Assembly: GCA_030613795.1 (NCBI GenBank)
Contig: JAUWLG010000091.1
Location: 1-5,983 of the forward strand
Direction: 5' to 3'
DNA length: 5,983 bases
Origin: Helicobacteraceae bacterium
Lineage (GTDB): Bacteria > Campylobacterota > Campylobacteria > Campylobacterales > Sulfurimonadaceae
A model generated the notes under the pieces. The model searched no databases. It saw only the letters and a list, made by a program, of their open reading frames with translations, and was not told the DNA's origin. The position numbers were made by a program, and so were the translations under genes. Below, in pieces: positions 1-5,983 of this stretch (the first letter of the stretch is position 1; each line of letters opens with the position of its first letter).

Positions 1-996
1 AACTACTTCCAAACAAAATTAGAATACACTTTACCGATCTACACCGGCGGTAAGATCAGCGGTTATACTGACATCAGCCGCTCTATGGAGAAGATGCAAG
101 AGCTTGAAACAGACAAAACTGTCAACACCAAGATCTATGAAACACGCAAAGCCTTTTACGATATGGCACTGCTTGAACAAGCGATCAAAAACCTGACAAC
201 TATTAATGACAATATCAAGACACTTGAAGAGACAACACAATTCATGATCGATGAAGGGTACGCAAAGCGTATCGATCTGCTTGAAGTACAGGCAAAACGC
301 TCTAATGTTGAACGAAACCTCAATGAGATGACAGCCAACAAGACCTTACTTTACAACTACTTGAGTTTTCTACTCAATCGTGAGATCACACAGATCACAG
401 TTCCTGACTCTGAAGTAAAAGAGAGTGCGCTTAGTACCGAACAGATCCTAGCGCGTAATGTTGACATCAAACAAGCAAAGACCGGGTTGCAGATCCGTAA
501 ACGTATGGTTGATGTCTCCCAGTCAGGCTACCTGCCGATGATCGGTCTTCAAGCGAATGTGCAATCTTCTGCTATTGACTTGGATGATTATGACATGGTC
601 GACAATGGTTCATACACAGCAGGTGTTCAACTTAAATGGAACCTCTTTAGCGGCGGTTCGGACTCTAACAAGGTCCAAGAGGCCAAGGTCAATGAACTAA
701 AGACACAGACGCAGGTCGAACTTGCAAAAAAAGGGATCGCACTTCAAGTCAACAAGATCCGAACAGAGATCGCATCTTTTGATTATGAGATAGAGAGCCT
801 TACAAAAGAGCTTGAACTCTCAACAGAGATCTATAAAAGCTATGAAGAGCGTTACAAAGAGCAGCTCGCTTCGATGAACGATCTTGTCATTAAACAGTCG
901 ATTCAAATAGAGAAGATCTTAGCCCTTCTCGAAGTACAGAACAAACGTAATGAGCGAGTATTCGCCTTAGAAAAACTAGCAAACGGAGAGCAATAA
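1..996 (+). CDS. TolC-family outer-membrane efflux channel, 5'-truncated
   Basis: Outer-membrane factor of a tripartite efflux pump: it forms the trimeric beta-barrel/alpha-barrel tunnel that carries substrate from the adaptor/RND complex across the outer membrane. The frame is open from base 1, so 331 codons are visible and the N-terminus with its signal peptide is missing; family members are usually about 420-480 residues. The Met at base 85 is internal: the codons before it (LPIYTGGKISG, visible residues 11-21) are family sequence. The two-fold OEP repeat is visible, with a strand plus GG turn at residues 11-17 matched by WNLFSGG at about 213-219, each followed by long charged, heptad-like helices (about 25-115 and 220-325). 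The stop overlaps the adaptor start by one base. The family and pump role are well supported. The substrate is unknown and no gene symbol can be assigned. Confidence 0.93.
   Translation, partial: NYFQTKLEYTLPIYTGGKISGYTDISRSMEKMQELETDKTVNTKIYETRKAFYDMALLEQAIKNLTTINDNIKTLEETTQFMIDEGYAKRIDLLEVQAKRSNVERNLNEMTANKTLLYNYLSFLLNREITQITVPDSEVKESALSTEQILARNVDIKQAKTGLQIRKRMVDVSQSGYLPMIGLQANVQSSAIDLDDYDMVDNGSYTAGVQLKWNLFSGGSDSNKVQEAKVNELKTQTQVELAKKGIALQVNKIRTEIASFDYEIESLTKELELSTEIYKSYEERYKEQLASMNDLVIKQSIQIEKILALLEVQNKRNERVFALEKLANGEQ
985..990 (+). promoter_or_regulatory. Ribosome binding site for the adaptor gene
   Basis: GGAGAG lies 5 bases before the ATG at 996, inside the last codons of the TolC-family gene. 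Together with the TAATG overlap at 994-998 it fixes the adaptor start and suggests translational coupling, in which ribosomes finishing the channel gene restart on the adaptor. Confidence 0.75.
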
Positions 997-1787
997 TGAA
1001 AAAATTACTACTACTGATCGCACTGGCCGGTTCACTTTTAGCGCAGGGGTTGACCCTTTCAGGTACGGTTATCTCAGATAATGAAAAGATGATCACAAGC
1101 CGTTATATGGGTTTTGTTACCAAAGTCAAAGTAAATGAAGGTGACTTTGTCAAAAAAGGTCAACTGCTCTACTCTATCGACTCAAAAGAGATCGACGCTT
1201 CTCTTTCACGTGTACGTCTTGGTATCTCCCAAGCACAGTTAGCACTGCAAATGAACCAAAACCAGCTCAATAACGTACGTCTAAATCTTGCACGCCACAA
1301 ACGTCTTTTAGAGAAGAACATGGTCTCAAAATATGAGGTTGAGAACCTTGAACTTGCAGCAAAGAACATGGAAGATATGGTCAAGATCAGCAAGAAGCAG
1401 GTTGAACAGGCAAATGCACAGCTGCGCGAGGTCAAAAACCAGTACAGGTATCTTCATATCAAAGCACCTAACAATGGTGTTATCATCGCCAAAAACATCA
1501 AAGTCGGTGAGATGGCAATGCCGGGTATGCCCGCATTTGTCCTCTCTGACCTAGACTCACTTAAGATCACGGCTGACATCGCTGAGAGCGACTTGAAACG
1601 TATTAAAGTCGGCACAGCTGTTGATGTCTCGATCCCGTCAGTCGATCTACTAACAACGGGTAAGATCGCAGCGATCATTCCAAGTTCAAACCCGATGACC
1701 CACTCGTTTCGTATCAAGATCTCATTTGAGAAGAAAACAAACGTGACGATCTATCCTGGTATGTATGCCACTGTTGTTGTCAAATAA
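996..1787 (+). CDS. RND efflux periplasmic adaptor (HlyD/AcrA type), short form
   Basis: Membrane-fusion (adaptor) subunit that bridges the RND permease and the TolC channel in the periplasm. Of its 263 residues, 1-16 form a Sec-type signal peptide (KK, then a Leu-rich core, then LLA). There is no lipobox Cys, so it is not a lipoprotein. Domains in order: first lipoyl half at about 38-62 (G-F-V-T-K-V-K-V-N-E-G-D-F-V-K-K-G-Q-L-L), coiled-coil hairpin at about 64-150, second lipoyl half at about 152-186 (IKAPNNGVI ... VGEMAMPGMP), and beta-barrel at about 187-262 ending in YPGMYATVVVK. The chain stops there, so the C-terminal membrane-proximal domain of AcrA-like adaptors (usually 370-400 residues in total) is absent. 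The ATG start is supported by the RBS and the signal peptide. It lies between the channel gene and the permease genes, 9 bases before the first permease gene. Family confident; substrate unknown. Confidence 0.93.
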   Translation: MKKLLLLIALAGSLLAQGLTLSGTVISDNEKMITSRYMGFVTKVKVNEGDFVKKGQLLYSIDSKEIDASLSRVRLGISQAQLALQMNQNQLNNVRLNLARHKRLLEKNMVSKYEVENLELAAKNMEDMVKISKKQVEQANAQLREVKNQYRYLHIKAPNNGVIIAKNIKVGEMAMPGMPAFVLSDLDSLKITADIAESDLKRIKVGTAVDVSIPSVDLLTTGKIAAIIPSSNPMTHSFRIKISFEKKTNVTIYPGMYATVVVK

Positions 1788-1791
1788 GGAG
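1786..1791 (+). promoter_or_regulatory. Ribosome binding site for the first RND permease gene
   Basis: AAGGAG overlaps the adaptor stop codon (TAA, 1785-1787) and sits 5 bases before the ATG at 1797. It supports that start and close coupling of adaptor and permease expression. Confidence 0.8.
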
Positions 1792-1796
1792 TGTAG

Positions 1797-3386
1797 ATGA
1801 AAACTAAAAACTATGTTCCCAAGGACAGCGCCGGAAAACTGGCAAAGGGTTTTATTCGTAACCCTTTGACTGCTGTTTTGGGTGTTTTTCTTCTGATAAT
1901 AGGCTATCTCGCCTTAGAGGTGATGCCGCGTGAAGAGAACCCTCAGATGGTTGTCAGCGGCTCTACCGTTATCATTGCTATGCCGGGTGCGACTGCCAAA
2001 GAGATCGAACAGGTCATTGTTAAACCGCTAGAGCGCAAACTCAAAGAGGTCAAAGGTGTTGAACATATCTTCGGTTCTTCCATGGACAACTTCGGTGTGG
2101 TCAATGTTGCCTTTTTTATCGGTGAAGAGAAAGAGAACTCAAACCTCAAAATCTATGACAAGATCATGCAGAACAAGGACCTCTTTCCAAAGACAGCAAT
2201 GAATCCAACCATTCTGCCTCTGGATATCGATATTGATATTCCTATTGTCAGTGTCGCCTTTTTTGCTACCGACAAAAACATGGCACCGACAACGCTCTTT
2301 GATTATGCCAAAGAGATCCAGCACCACATCAACGGACTTGACAACGTTGCGGTAACCGACCTGAAAGGCGGTCATAAACACCAATACAACATCTTGGTCG
2401 ACCTCCATAAACTCTCCGGTTACAATCTCTCTATGGGGCAGATCGCACAAGCGGTTCAATCGGTCGCTTACAATGTTCCTGACGTCAAAAACCGCACCAA
2501 AGAGAACGAGATCATCATGGTCGGTGTCAAAAATGCCATAGAGGACGAAAAAGATATTGCTAATATTATTGTTGCCCAGTACATGGGTGCAGCAATCTAT
2601 TTGAAAGATATTGCGACCGTAGAAGACTCTTACGACAAACAGAACTTCAAATCAGCACTGGTCAGTGTAAAAGATGAAAACGGTAAATTCTCACCGCTGC
2701 AAGAGCAGGTCACACTGACCGTCTCTAAACTTCAAGGTACCAATGCCGTTATCATCGCTGATGAAGTAAAAGAGGAACTTCTCCACTACAAAGAGGAGAT
2801 GGCAAAACACGGCATCAGTTATGTCATAACCCGTAATGACGGTGAACGTGCCAATGAGGCCGTAAATGAACTTGTCTTTCACCTGGTTCTCTCTATTGTT
2901 ATTATCGCTATTTTGTTGACTGTAGTACTGGGTTGGAGGGAGTCTCTGATCGTCACCTTTACGGTTCCGGCTATTTTGGCCATCACGCTTTTTGTCGCCT
3001 ACCTGACAGGTCAGACCATCAACCGTATTACCCTCTTTGCCTTTTTGCTTAGTCTGGGTCTGCTGGTCGATGCTGCGATCATCGTTATCGAGAACATCCA
3101 CCGTCACTACCATGATGTGGATGCTGCCGATCGTGATCCGGATGAGCTGATGATCGAAGCAACCGATGAGATCGGACCACCGACCAATATCGCAACGCTG
3201 GCGATCATCTTGACGATGGTTCCAATGGCCTTTGTCGGCGGGATGATGGGTCAGTTTATGAAACCGATCCCGGCAAATGTGCCGGTATCATTGATCGCTT
3301 CACTGTTTGTGGCGTATATCTTTACACCTTACCTGGCAGTCCGTCTGCTCAAAAAACCTGAACACCATAATGGAGGAGAAAAATAA
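1797..3386 (+). CDS. RND efflux permease, N-terminal half (TM1-TM6)
   Basis: Inner-membrane proton-driven RND exporter, first half only: 529 residues against roughly 1,000-1,100 for a complete permease. Visible order: short cytoplasmic N-terminus (1-20), TM1 (about 22-42), large periplasmic porter loop (about 43-355, with PREENPQ at 44-50 and MPGATAKEIEQ at 62-72), TM2 (about 358-378), TM3 (382-403), TM4 (410-432), TM5 (462-482) and TM6 (491-515), then a polar tail rich in His and Glu. TM4 carries GLLVDAAIIVIEN; by alignment from memory with AcrB GLLVDDAIVVVEN, D425 matches Asp407 while A426 replaces Asp408. The protein ends in the cytoplasmic loop between TM6 and TM7, exactly where the two-fold RND repeat divides, and the next gene supplies the rest. 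The start is supported by the RBS at 1786-1791. It probably belongs to a hydrophobe/amphiphile-type (HAE-like) branch, but the substrate class cannot be fixed from sequence alone. Confidence 0.93.
   Translation: MKTKNYVPKDSAGKLAKGFIRNPLTAVLGVFLLIIGYLALEVMPREENPQMVVSGSTVIIAMPGATAKEIEQVIVKPLERKLKEVKGVEHIFGSSMDNFGVVNVAFFIGEEKENSNLKIYDKIMQNKDLFPKTAMNPTILPLDIDIDIPIVSVAFFATDKNMAPTTLFDYAKEIQHHINGLDNVAVTDLKGGHKHQYNILVDLHKLSGYNLSMGQIAQAVQSVAYNVPDVKNRTKENEIIMVGVKNAIEDEKDIANIIVAQYMGAAIYLKDIATVEDSYDKQNFKSALVSVKDENGKFSPLQEQVTLTVSKLQGTNAVIIADEVKEELLHYKEEMAKHGISYVITRNDGERANEAVNELVFHLVLSIVIIAILLTVVLGWRESLIVTFTVPAILAITLFVAYLTGQTINRITLFAFLLSLGLLVDAAIIVIENIHRHYHDVDAADRDPDELMIEATDEIGPPTNIATLAIILTMVPMAFVGGMMGQFMKPIPANVPVSLIASLFVAYIFTPYLAVRLLKKPEHHNGGEK
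3372..3378 (+). promoter_or_regulatory. Strong ribosome binding site for the second RND permease gene
   Basis: GGAGGAG lies 7 bases before the ATG at 3386, within the last codons of the first permease gene. It is a near-ideal Shine-Dalgarno match and the main sequence evidence that the second half is translated as its own protein rather than being the broken remainder of one gene. The start overlaps the upstream stop as TAATG (3384-3388). Confidence 0.8.
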
Positions 3387-5107
3387 TGTTTAAAAAATTT
3401 GAAGAACTCATCCATTCTGGGCTGCAGAGCAAAATGAAGAAAAACATGATCCTTATTGGTTCATTGGTCGCTTTTCTCTTGTCTATGATGATGTTTCCTG
3501 CTGAGATCGTCTTGGCTAAGATGCTTCCGGGTAAAAACAATGCCACCTTTAACATCTATGTCGATCTGCCAGAAGGCAGTTCTATCCAGCAGACACAACG
3601 TGTCAGCGAATGTGTCGTCAGCTACATCCAAAAAGAGAAAGAGGTACTCGATATCGAAGTCTTTTTGGGTATGGGATCGCCACTTGACTTTGCAGGACTG
3701 ATCAAAGGGTCTCACTTTAAGATGACAGAGAATCTTGCCGAGGTCGTGATCAACCTGACCAAGACGCATGACAGAGATGAGCCCTCATATATGATGGTTC
3801 AGCGTATACGTCCGACGATTCAAAAAAATTGTGAGGCTATCATCCCTAAAACGCACATCAAGTTTGTAGAACCGCCTTCAGGACCGCCTACTTTGGCAGC
3901 AGTTGTTGCAGAGATCTACGGTAACAGCGACAAGGGTATCCGTCACCTTGCTGAACATGTTGAGAAGATCTTTAAAAATACCGAAGGGCTTGTTGACATC
4001 GACATCATGCAAGATGCTATCTACGACAAATATGAGATCAAGGCCAACAGTATCAAGATCGCCAGATCAGGTCTAAACCTCAAGCAGGTCAATGACATCT
4101 TATACCTTGCCTTTGAAGGGATGGGTATTGCTGTCAAGAACAGTGTTGAGTATAATGATCAGATCCCTATCTTTTTGACCTTGAGCGATGAAACAAAAAA
4201 GTTCACCAATAAAGACAAGACAGCTGTTCGAAACAAACTGTCCAGCCTCCGTTTGATGAATCAGAGAGGGATGATGGTACCGGTTACCGAGGTCGTCGAC
4301 ATTGTCTCTGTGAAGTCAAACCCGATGATCATGAGTAAAAACCTGCACAAGATGACCAATGTCTTGGCTGAGACCGATATGGTCTCACAGGTCTATCCTC
4401 TTATCGATGCCAAATCACAGATCATAGAGCAGTTAGCTAATGAGTATGACATCACTACTGTCGGGTTATTTAATCTAAAGTTTAAAGAAAAAAGCTCAGG
4501 AGAGACCTACCTTCTTCTCTGGGATGGAGAGATGGAAGTCACCCTTGACACCTTTGTCGATCTTGGCGGCGCATTCATCGCAGCCTTGATCTTGATCTTT
4601 TTACTATTGGTGATCTACTATAAGAGCTTTGTTCTCAGCGGTATTGTCCTGCTTGGAAGCTTCTTGTCGATCATCGGTGTTGTTGTCGGCCACTGGGTCA
4701 TGGATCTCTTTACAGCAGATACCTTCTTCCTGACGGCAACATCCCTGATCGGCTTTATTGCTCTGATCGGGATCAGTTCACGTAACTCCCTGCTGCTCAT
4801 CGACTTTACCAAGTCCTTGATCCAGGATAAAGGGATGCACAAAACAGATGCTATTGCGTACGCGTCTGCAACACGTGCTAAGCCGATTTTCTTGACAGCT
4901 GCAGCGATTATCCTTGCTTCGACACTGTTGGCCTCTGATGCAGTCTTTGGCGGCCTGGGTGTTGCCCTGATCTTTGGAACGATCGCTGCGGTGATCGCTT
5001 CACTGATGATCGTACCTGTTCTGCTTCATAATTCTGATTTGGATAAACATTTTGGTTTTGTAGAACGCAAATCGGTCGATATCGACAACCCTGACCACTT
5101 TGTCTAA
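3386..5107 (+). CDS. RND efflux permease, C-terminal half (TM7-TM12)
   Basis: Second half of the RND exporter, 573 residues, giving 1,102 with the preceding gene. An amphipathic segment (FKKFEELIHSGL, 2-13) leads into TM7 (about 21-41). The second periplasmic porter loop follows (about 45-388, with YVDLPEGSS at 58-66 and the Pro-rich VEPPSGPPT at 161-169), then TM8 (391-411), TM9 (416-437), TM10 (449-472), TM11 (500-519) and TM12 (523-546), and a short acidic tail. Compared from memory with AcrB, R466 in IGISSRNS sits at the Lys940 position, and R497 and T504 in TRAKPIFLT match Arg971 and Thr978, so the proton-relay positions of this half are occupied by basic or polar residues. It cannot form a transporter alone because it lacks TM1-6 and the TM4 Asp. 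A one-base overlap with the first half implies coupled, roughly equal synthesis. It is not a second, independent pump, because it contains only the C-terminal repeat. Confidence 0.93.
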   Translation: MFKKFEELIHSGLQSKMKKNMILIGSLVAFLLSMMMFPAEIVLAKMLPGKNNATFNIYVDLPEGSSIQQTQRVSECVVSYIQKEKEVLDIEVFLGMGSPLDFAGLIKGSHFKMTENLAEVVINLTKTHDRDEPSYMMVQRIRPTIQKNCEAIIPKTHIKFVEPPSGPPTLAAVVAEIYGNSDKGIRHLAEHVEKIFKNTEGLVDIDIMQDAIYDKYEIKANSIKIARSGLNLKQVNDILYLAFEGMGIAVKNSVEYNDQIPIFLTLSDETKKFTNKDKTAVRNKLSSLRLMNQRGMMVPVTEVVDIVSVKSNPMIMSKNLHKMTNVLAETDMVSQVYPLIDAKSQIIEQLANEYDITTVGLFNLKFKEKSSGETYLLLWDGEMEVTLDTFVDLGGAFIAALILIFLLLVIYYKSFVLSGIVLLGSFLSIIGVVVGHWVMDLFTADTFFLTATSLIGFIALIGISSRNSLLLIDFTKSLIQDKGMHKTDAIAYASATRAKPIFLTAAAIILASTLLASDAVFGGLGVALIFGTIAAVIASLMIVPVLLHNSDLDKHFGFVERKSVDIDNPDHFV

Positions 5108-5146
5108 AAGAGTCTATTGATGATGACTTGTCATCATCAACTCTTT
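5107..5146 (+). terminator. Long hairpin at the operon end, possible two-way terminator
   Basis: An inverted repeat starts at the last base of the permease stop codon. The outer stem AAAGAGT (5107-5113) pairs with ACTCTTT (5140-5146), and the inner stem TGATGATGAC (5118-5127) pairs with GTCATCATCA (5130-5139). The 5' arm has a 4-base bulge (CTAT) and the loop is very small. That gives 17 perfect base pairs between two convergent genes. The classical T-run is weak: on the plus strand CTCTTT is inside the stem and is followed by AAAGGG, while on the minus strand the stem runs into TTTT. It could end transcription in either direction or protect the mRNA 3' end; the sequence does not decide which. 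Confidence 0.65.
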
Positions 5147-5211
5147 AAAGGGCACTTCTAATAACCCTAAACAAAAACAGAACAAGACTCTGCTTTATAT
5201 AGTATTACTTG

Positions 5212-5299
5212 TTGTCATCCCGGCGAAGGCAGGGATCCAAGAGTTTGTACTTTCCTGACAAAATGACCTGTTGGACTCCTGCCTTCGCAGGAGTGACAA
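5212..5299. repeat. REP/REPIN-like palindromic intergenic element
   Basis: Two 29-base arms in inverted orientation (5212-5240 and 5271-5299) flank a 30-base spacer and match at 24 of 29 positions. Each arm is itself a hairpin. The left stem is ATCCC/GGGAT plus GC/GC around a GAAG loop, with one G-A mismatch. The right stem is a perfect 8-bp ACTCCTGC/GCAGGAGT around CTTC. The TGTCAT/GTGACA ends and CGAAGGC core resemble the widespread GTCATTCCCGCGAAGGCGGGAAT-like intergenic repeats. The arrangement matches a REPIN: two REP hairpins in inverted orientation, a non-autonomous element moved in trans by a RAYT-type transposase. No transposase is encoded here. As RNA it could also fold into one long imperfect stem and affect transcript ends of the flanking convergent genes. 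Copy number in the genome cannot be seen from this window. Confidence 0.75.
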
Positions 5300-5345
5300 A
5301 ACACATTGATTAGCTTAATGGTACATTTCAGGTCTCCCTTAAACA

Positions 5346-5983
5346 TCACTCTAAATATGACGCTATATCCACCTCGTCGATCTGCTCAGGTTTAAGATGC
5401 TCTTTTGCATACTCATTATAAATACCCGAGCGTAAAAACAGTGCAAAAAGTTCACCGTCTATATGCTGGTCTTTTTTCATGAAACTCATGATCTTCAATG
5501 CTTGAGAGAGAGTCTTTCCTTTTTTGTACGGCCGATCACAAGCAGTCAAAGCTTCAAATATATCAGCTATTGCCATGATCTTGGCAGGAACCGAGAGTTC
5601 ATCTGCACTCAAAGCACGAGGGTATCCGGTACCTATCAAGGTCTCATGGTGTGTACCTGCGTATTCCGGGATGCGTTTCATGTCGTCTGTATACGGCAGC
5701 TGTTCAAGCATCTTGATCGACATGATCACATGCTCCTGTATTTTAAAACGTTCCTCCTCTGTCAAGGTTCCCTTTTCAATGCAGAGGTTATAGACCTCAC
5801 CATAATTGTAGAGGTGTGTCGGTACCTGCAGTTTAAAGCCATCTCTTTTATATCCTTCTTCATCAAAGTTGACACGTGCGACAATCTGTTCAGCACGGTC
5901 ACTTAACAGAGCCTCGGTTGCAGGCAGGGTGACTGAGGGACTCTCCGTATATCGCATCAGTTCACTGTCAGAGAGGCCCAAGC
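5346..5983 (-). CDS. HD-GYP-type phosphodiesterase-like protein, N-terminus outside window
   Basis: C-terminal part of an HD-GYP-family protein; members typically hydrolyse cyclic di-GMP (some other cyclic dinucleotides) and influence biofilm or motility. About 212 codons are visible and the frame is open at the right edge. The TTG at 5981-5979 is probably an internal Leu, since family-like sequence (GLSDSELMRYTESPS) begins at once. Numbering from that TTG: GTLTEEER at 71-78, metal-ligand-type H84, the HHE motif at 111-113, GTGYP at 117-121, ADIFEALTACDRPYKKG at 139-155 with D140 a likely metal ligand, and a helical tail to 211. The HD dyad itself is not visible; in the long-insert subfamily I recall, it lies about 100 residues or more upstream, consistent with the missing part. 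The usual HHExxDGxGYP signature reads HHETLIGTGYP, with Ile at the Asp position. The gene runs convergent to the efflux operon, separated by the hairpin and the REPIN-like repeat. Family confident; enzyme activity and substrate inferred. Confidence 0.88.
   Translation of the reverse strand, partial: LGLSDSELMRYTESPSVTLPATEALLSDRAEQIVARVNFDEEGYKRDGFKLQVPTHLYNYGEVYNLCIEKGTLTEEERFKIQEHVIMSIKMLEQLPYTDDMKRIPEYAGTHHETLIGTGYPRALSADELSVPAKIMAIADIFEALTACDRPYKKGKTLSQALKIMSFMKKDQHIDGELFALFLRSGIYNEYAKEHLKPEQIDEVDIASYLE

Noticed and set aside
85..87. ATG as the true start of the TolC-family gene
   Set aside because: The frame is open upstream to base 1, the upstream codons encode typical TolC-family sequence, and no signal peptide follows this Met.
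2691..3113. Antisense open frame of 140 codons within the first permease gene
   Set aside because: It lies opposite a well-supported RND coding region, has low-complexity polar composition typical of a reverse-strand shadow, and has no recognisable domain.
1797..5107. Two separate RND pumps in tandem
   Set aside because: The first gene has only TM1-6 with the TM4 Asp motif and the second only TM7-12 with the Arg/Thr relay motifs. They are complementary halves, not paralogous complete pumps.
5212..5299. CRISPR array or attachment site
   Set aside because: There are only two repeat units and they are inverted and palindromic rather than regularly spaced direct repeats; no cas or integrase gene is present.
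5301..5320. Short imperfect palindrome around CATTGATTAGCTTAATG as an operator or promoter
   Set aside because: Only about 4 bp pair reliably, it lies between the 3' ends of convergent genes, and no gene starts nearby.
5463..5906. Plus-strand open frame opposite the HD-GYP gene
   Set aside because: The minus strand carries clear HD-GYP motifs across the same bases, while the plus-strand translation shows no domain.
5979..5981. TTG as the start of the HD-GYP gene
   Set aside because: Family-like sequence begins immediately after it, the HD dyad and N-terminal region are missing, and the frame is open to the window edge, so the gene very probably continues outside.

Overview
The window looks like moderately AT-rich chromosomal DNA from a Campylobacterota (epsilonproteobacterial) organism of the Sulfurovum/Sulfurimonas kind. 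This is inferred from codon style (abundant AAAGAGATC-type strings and many ATC/GTC codons), from tightly packed genes with TAATG stop/start overlaps, and from an HD-GYP protein of a type I associate with that group. No taxonomic marker gene is present, so the assignment is tentative.

Layout. Bases 1-5107 carry a plus-strand operon for a tripartite RND-type efflux pump: a TolC-family outer-membrane channel (5' end cut by the window edge), a short HlyD/AcrA-type periplasmic adaptor, and an inner-membrane RND permease encoded as two adjacent genes. The first permease gene holds TM1, the first large periplasmic loop and TM2-6; the second holds TM7, the second loop and TM8-12. The genes overlap by one base (TAATG) or lie 9 bases apart, and each internal start has a good Shine-Dalgarno sequence, so they are probably co-transcribed and translationally coupled. 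The operon promoter lies upstream of the window. Bases 5108-5345 are intergenic. They contain a long hairpin right at the permease stop codon and an 88-base REP/REPIN-like element made of two inverted palindromic arms; I see nothing definable in 5147-5211 or 5300-5345. Bases 5346-5983 carry, on the minus strand and convergent with the operon, the C-terminal part of an HD-GYP-type cyclic-di-GMP phosphodiesterase-like protein whose N-terminus is beyond the right edge.

How it works together. The two permease halves should assemble into one RND protomer and then a trimer. The adaptor would link it to the TolC channel, and proton influx would drive export of an unidentified substrate from the periplasm or inner membrane to the outside. 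The substrate cannot be read from the sequence. The HD-GYP gene is a neighbour only, with no visible functional link.

I do not see a convincing wholly new system. The items most worth a second look are the split RND permease, with a junction where one extra A would fuse the halves; the proton-relay residues divided between two polypeptides; and the REPIN-like repeat, whose two arms differ by pair-preserving substitutions.
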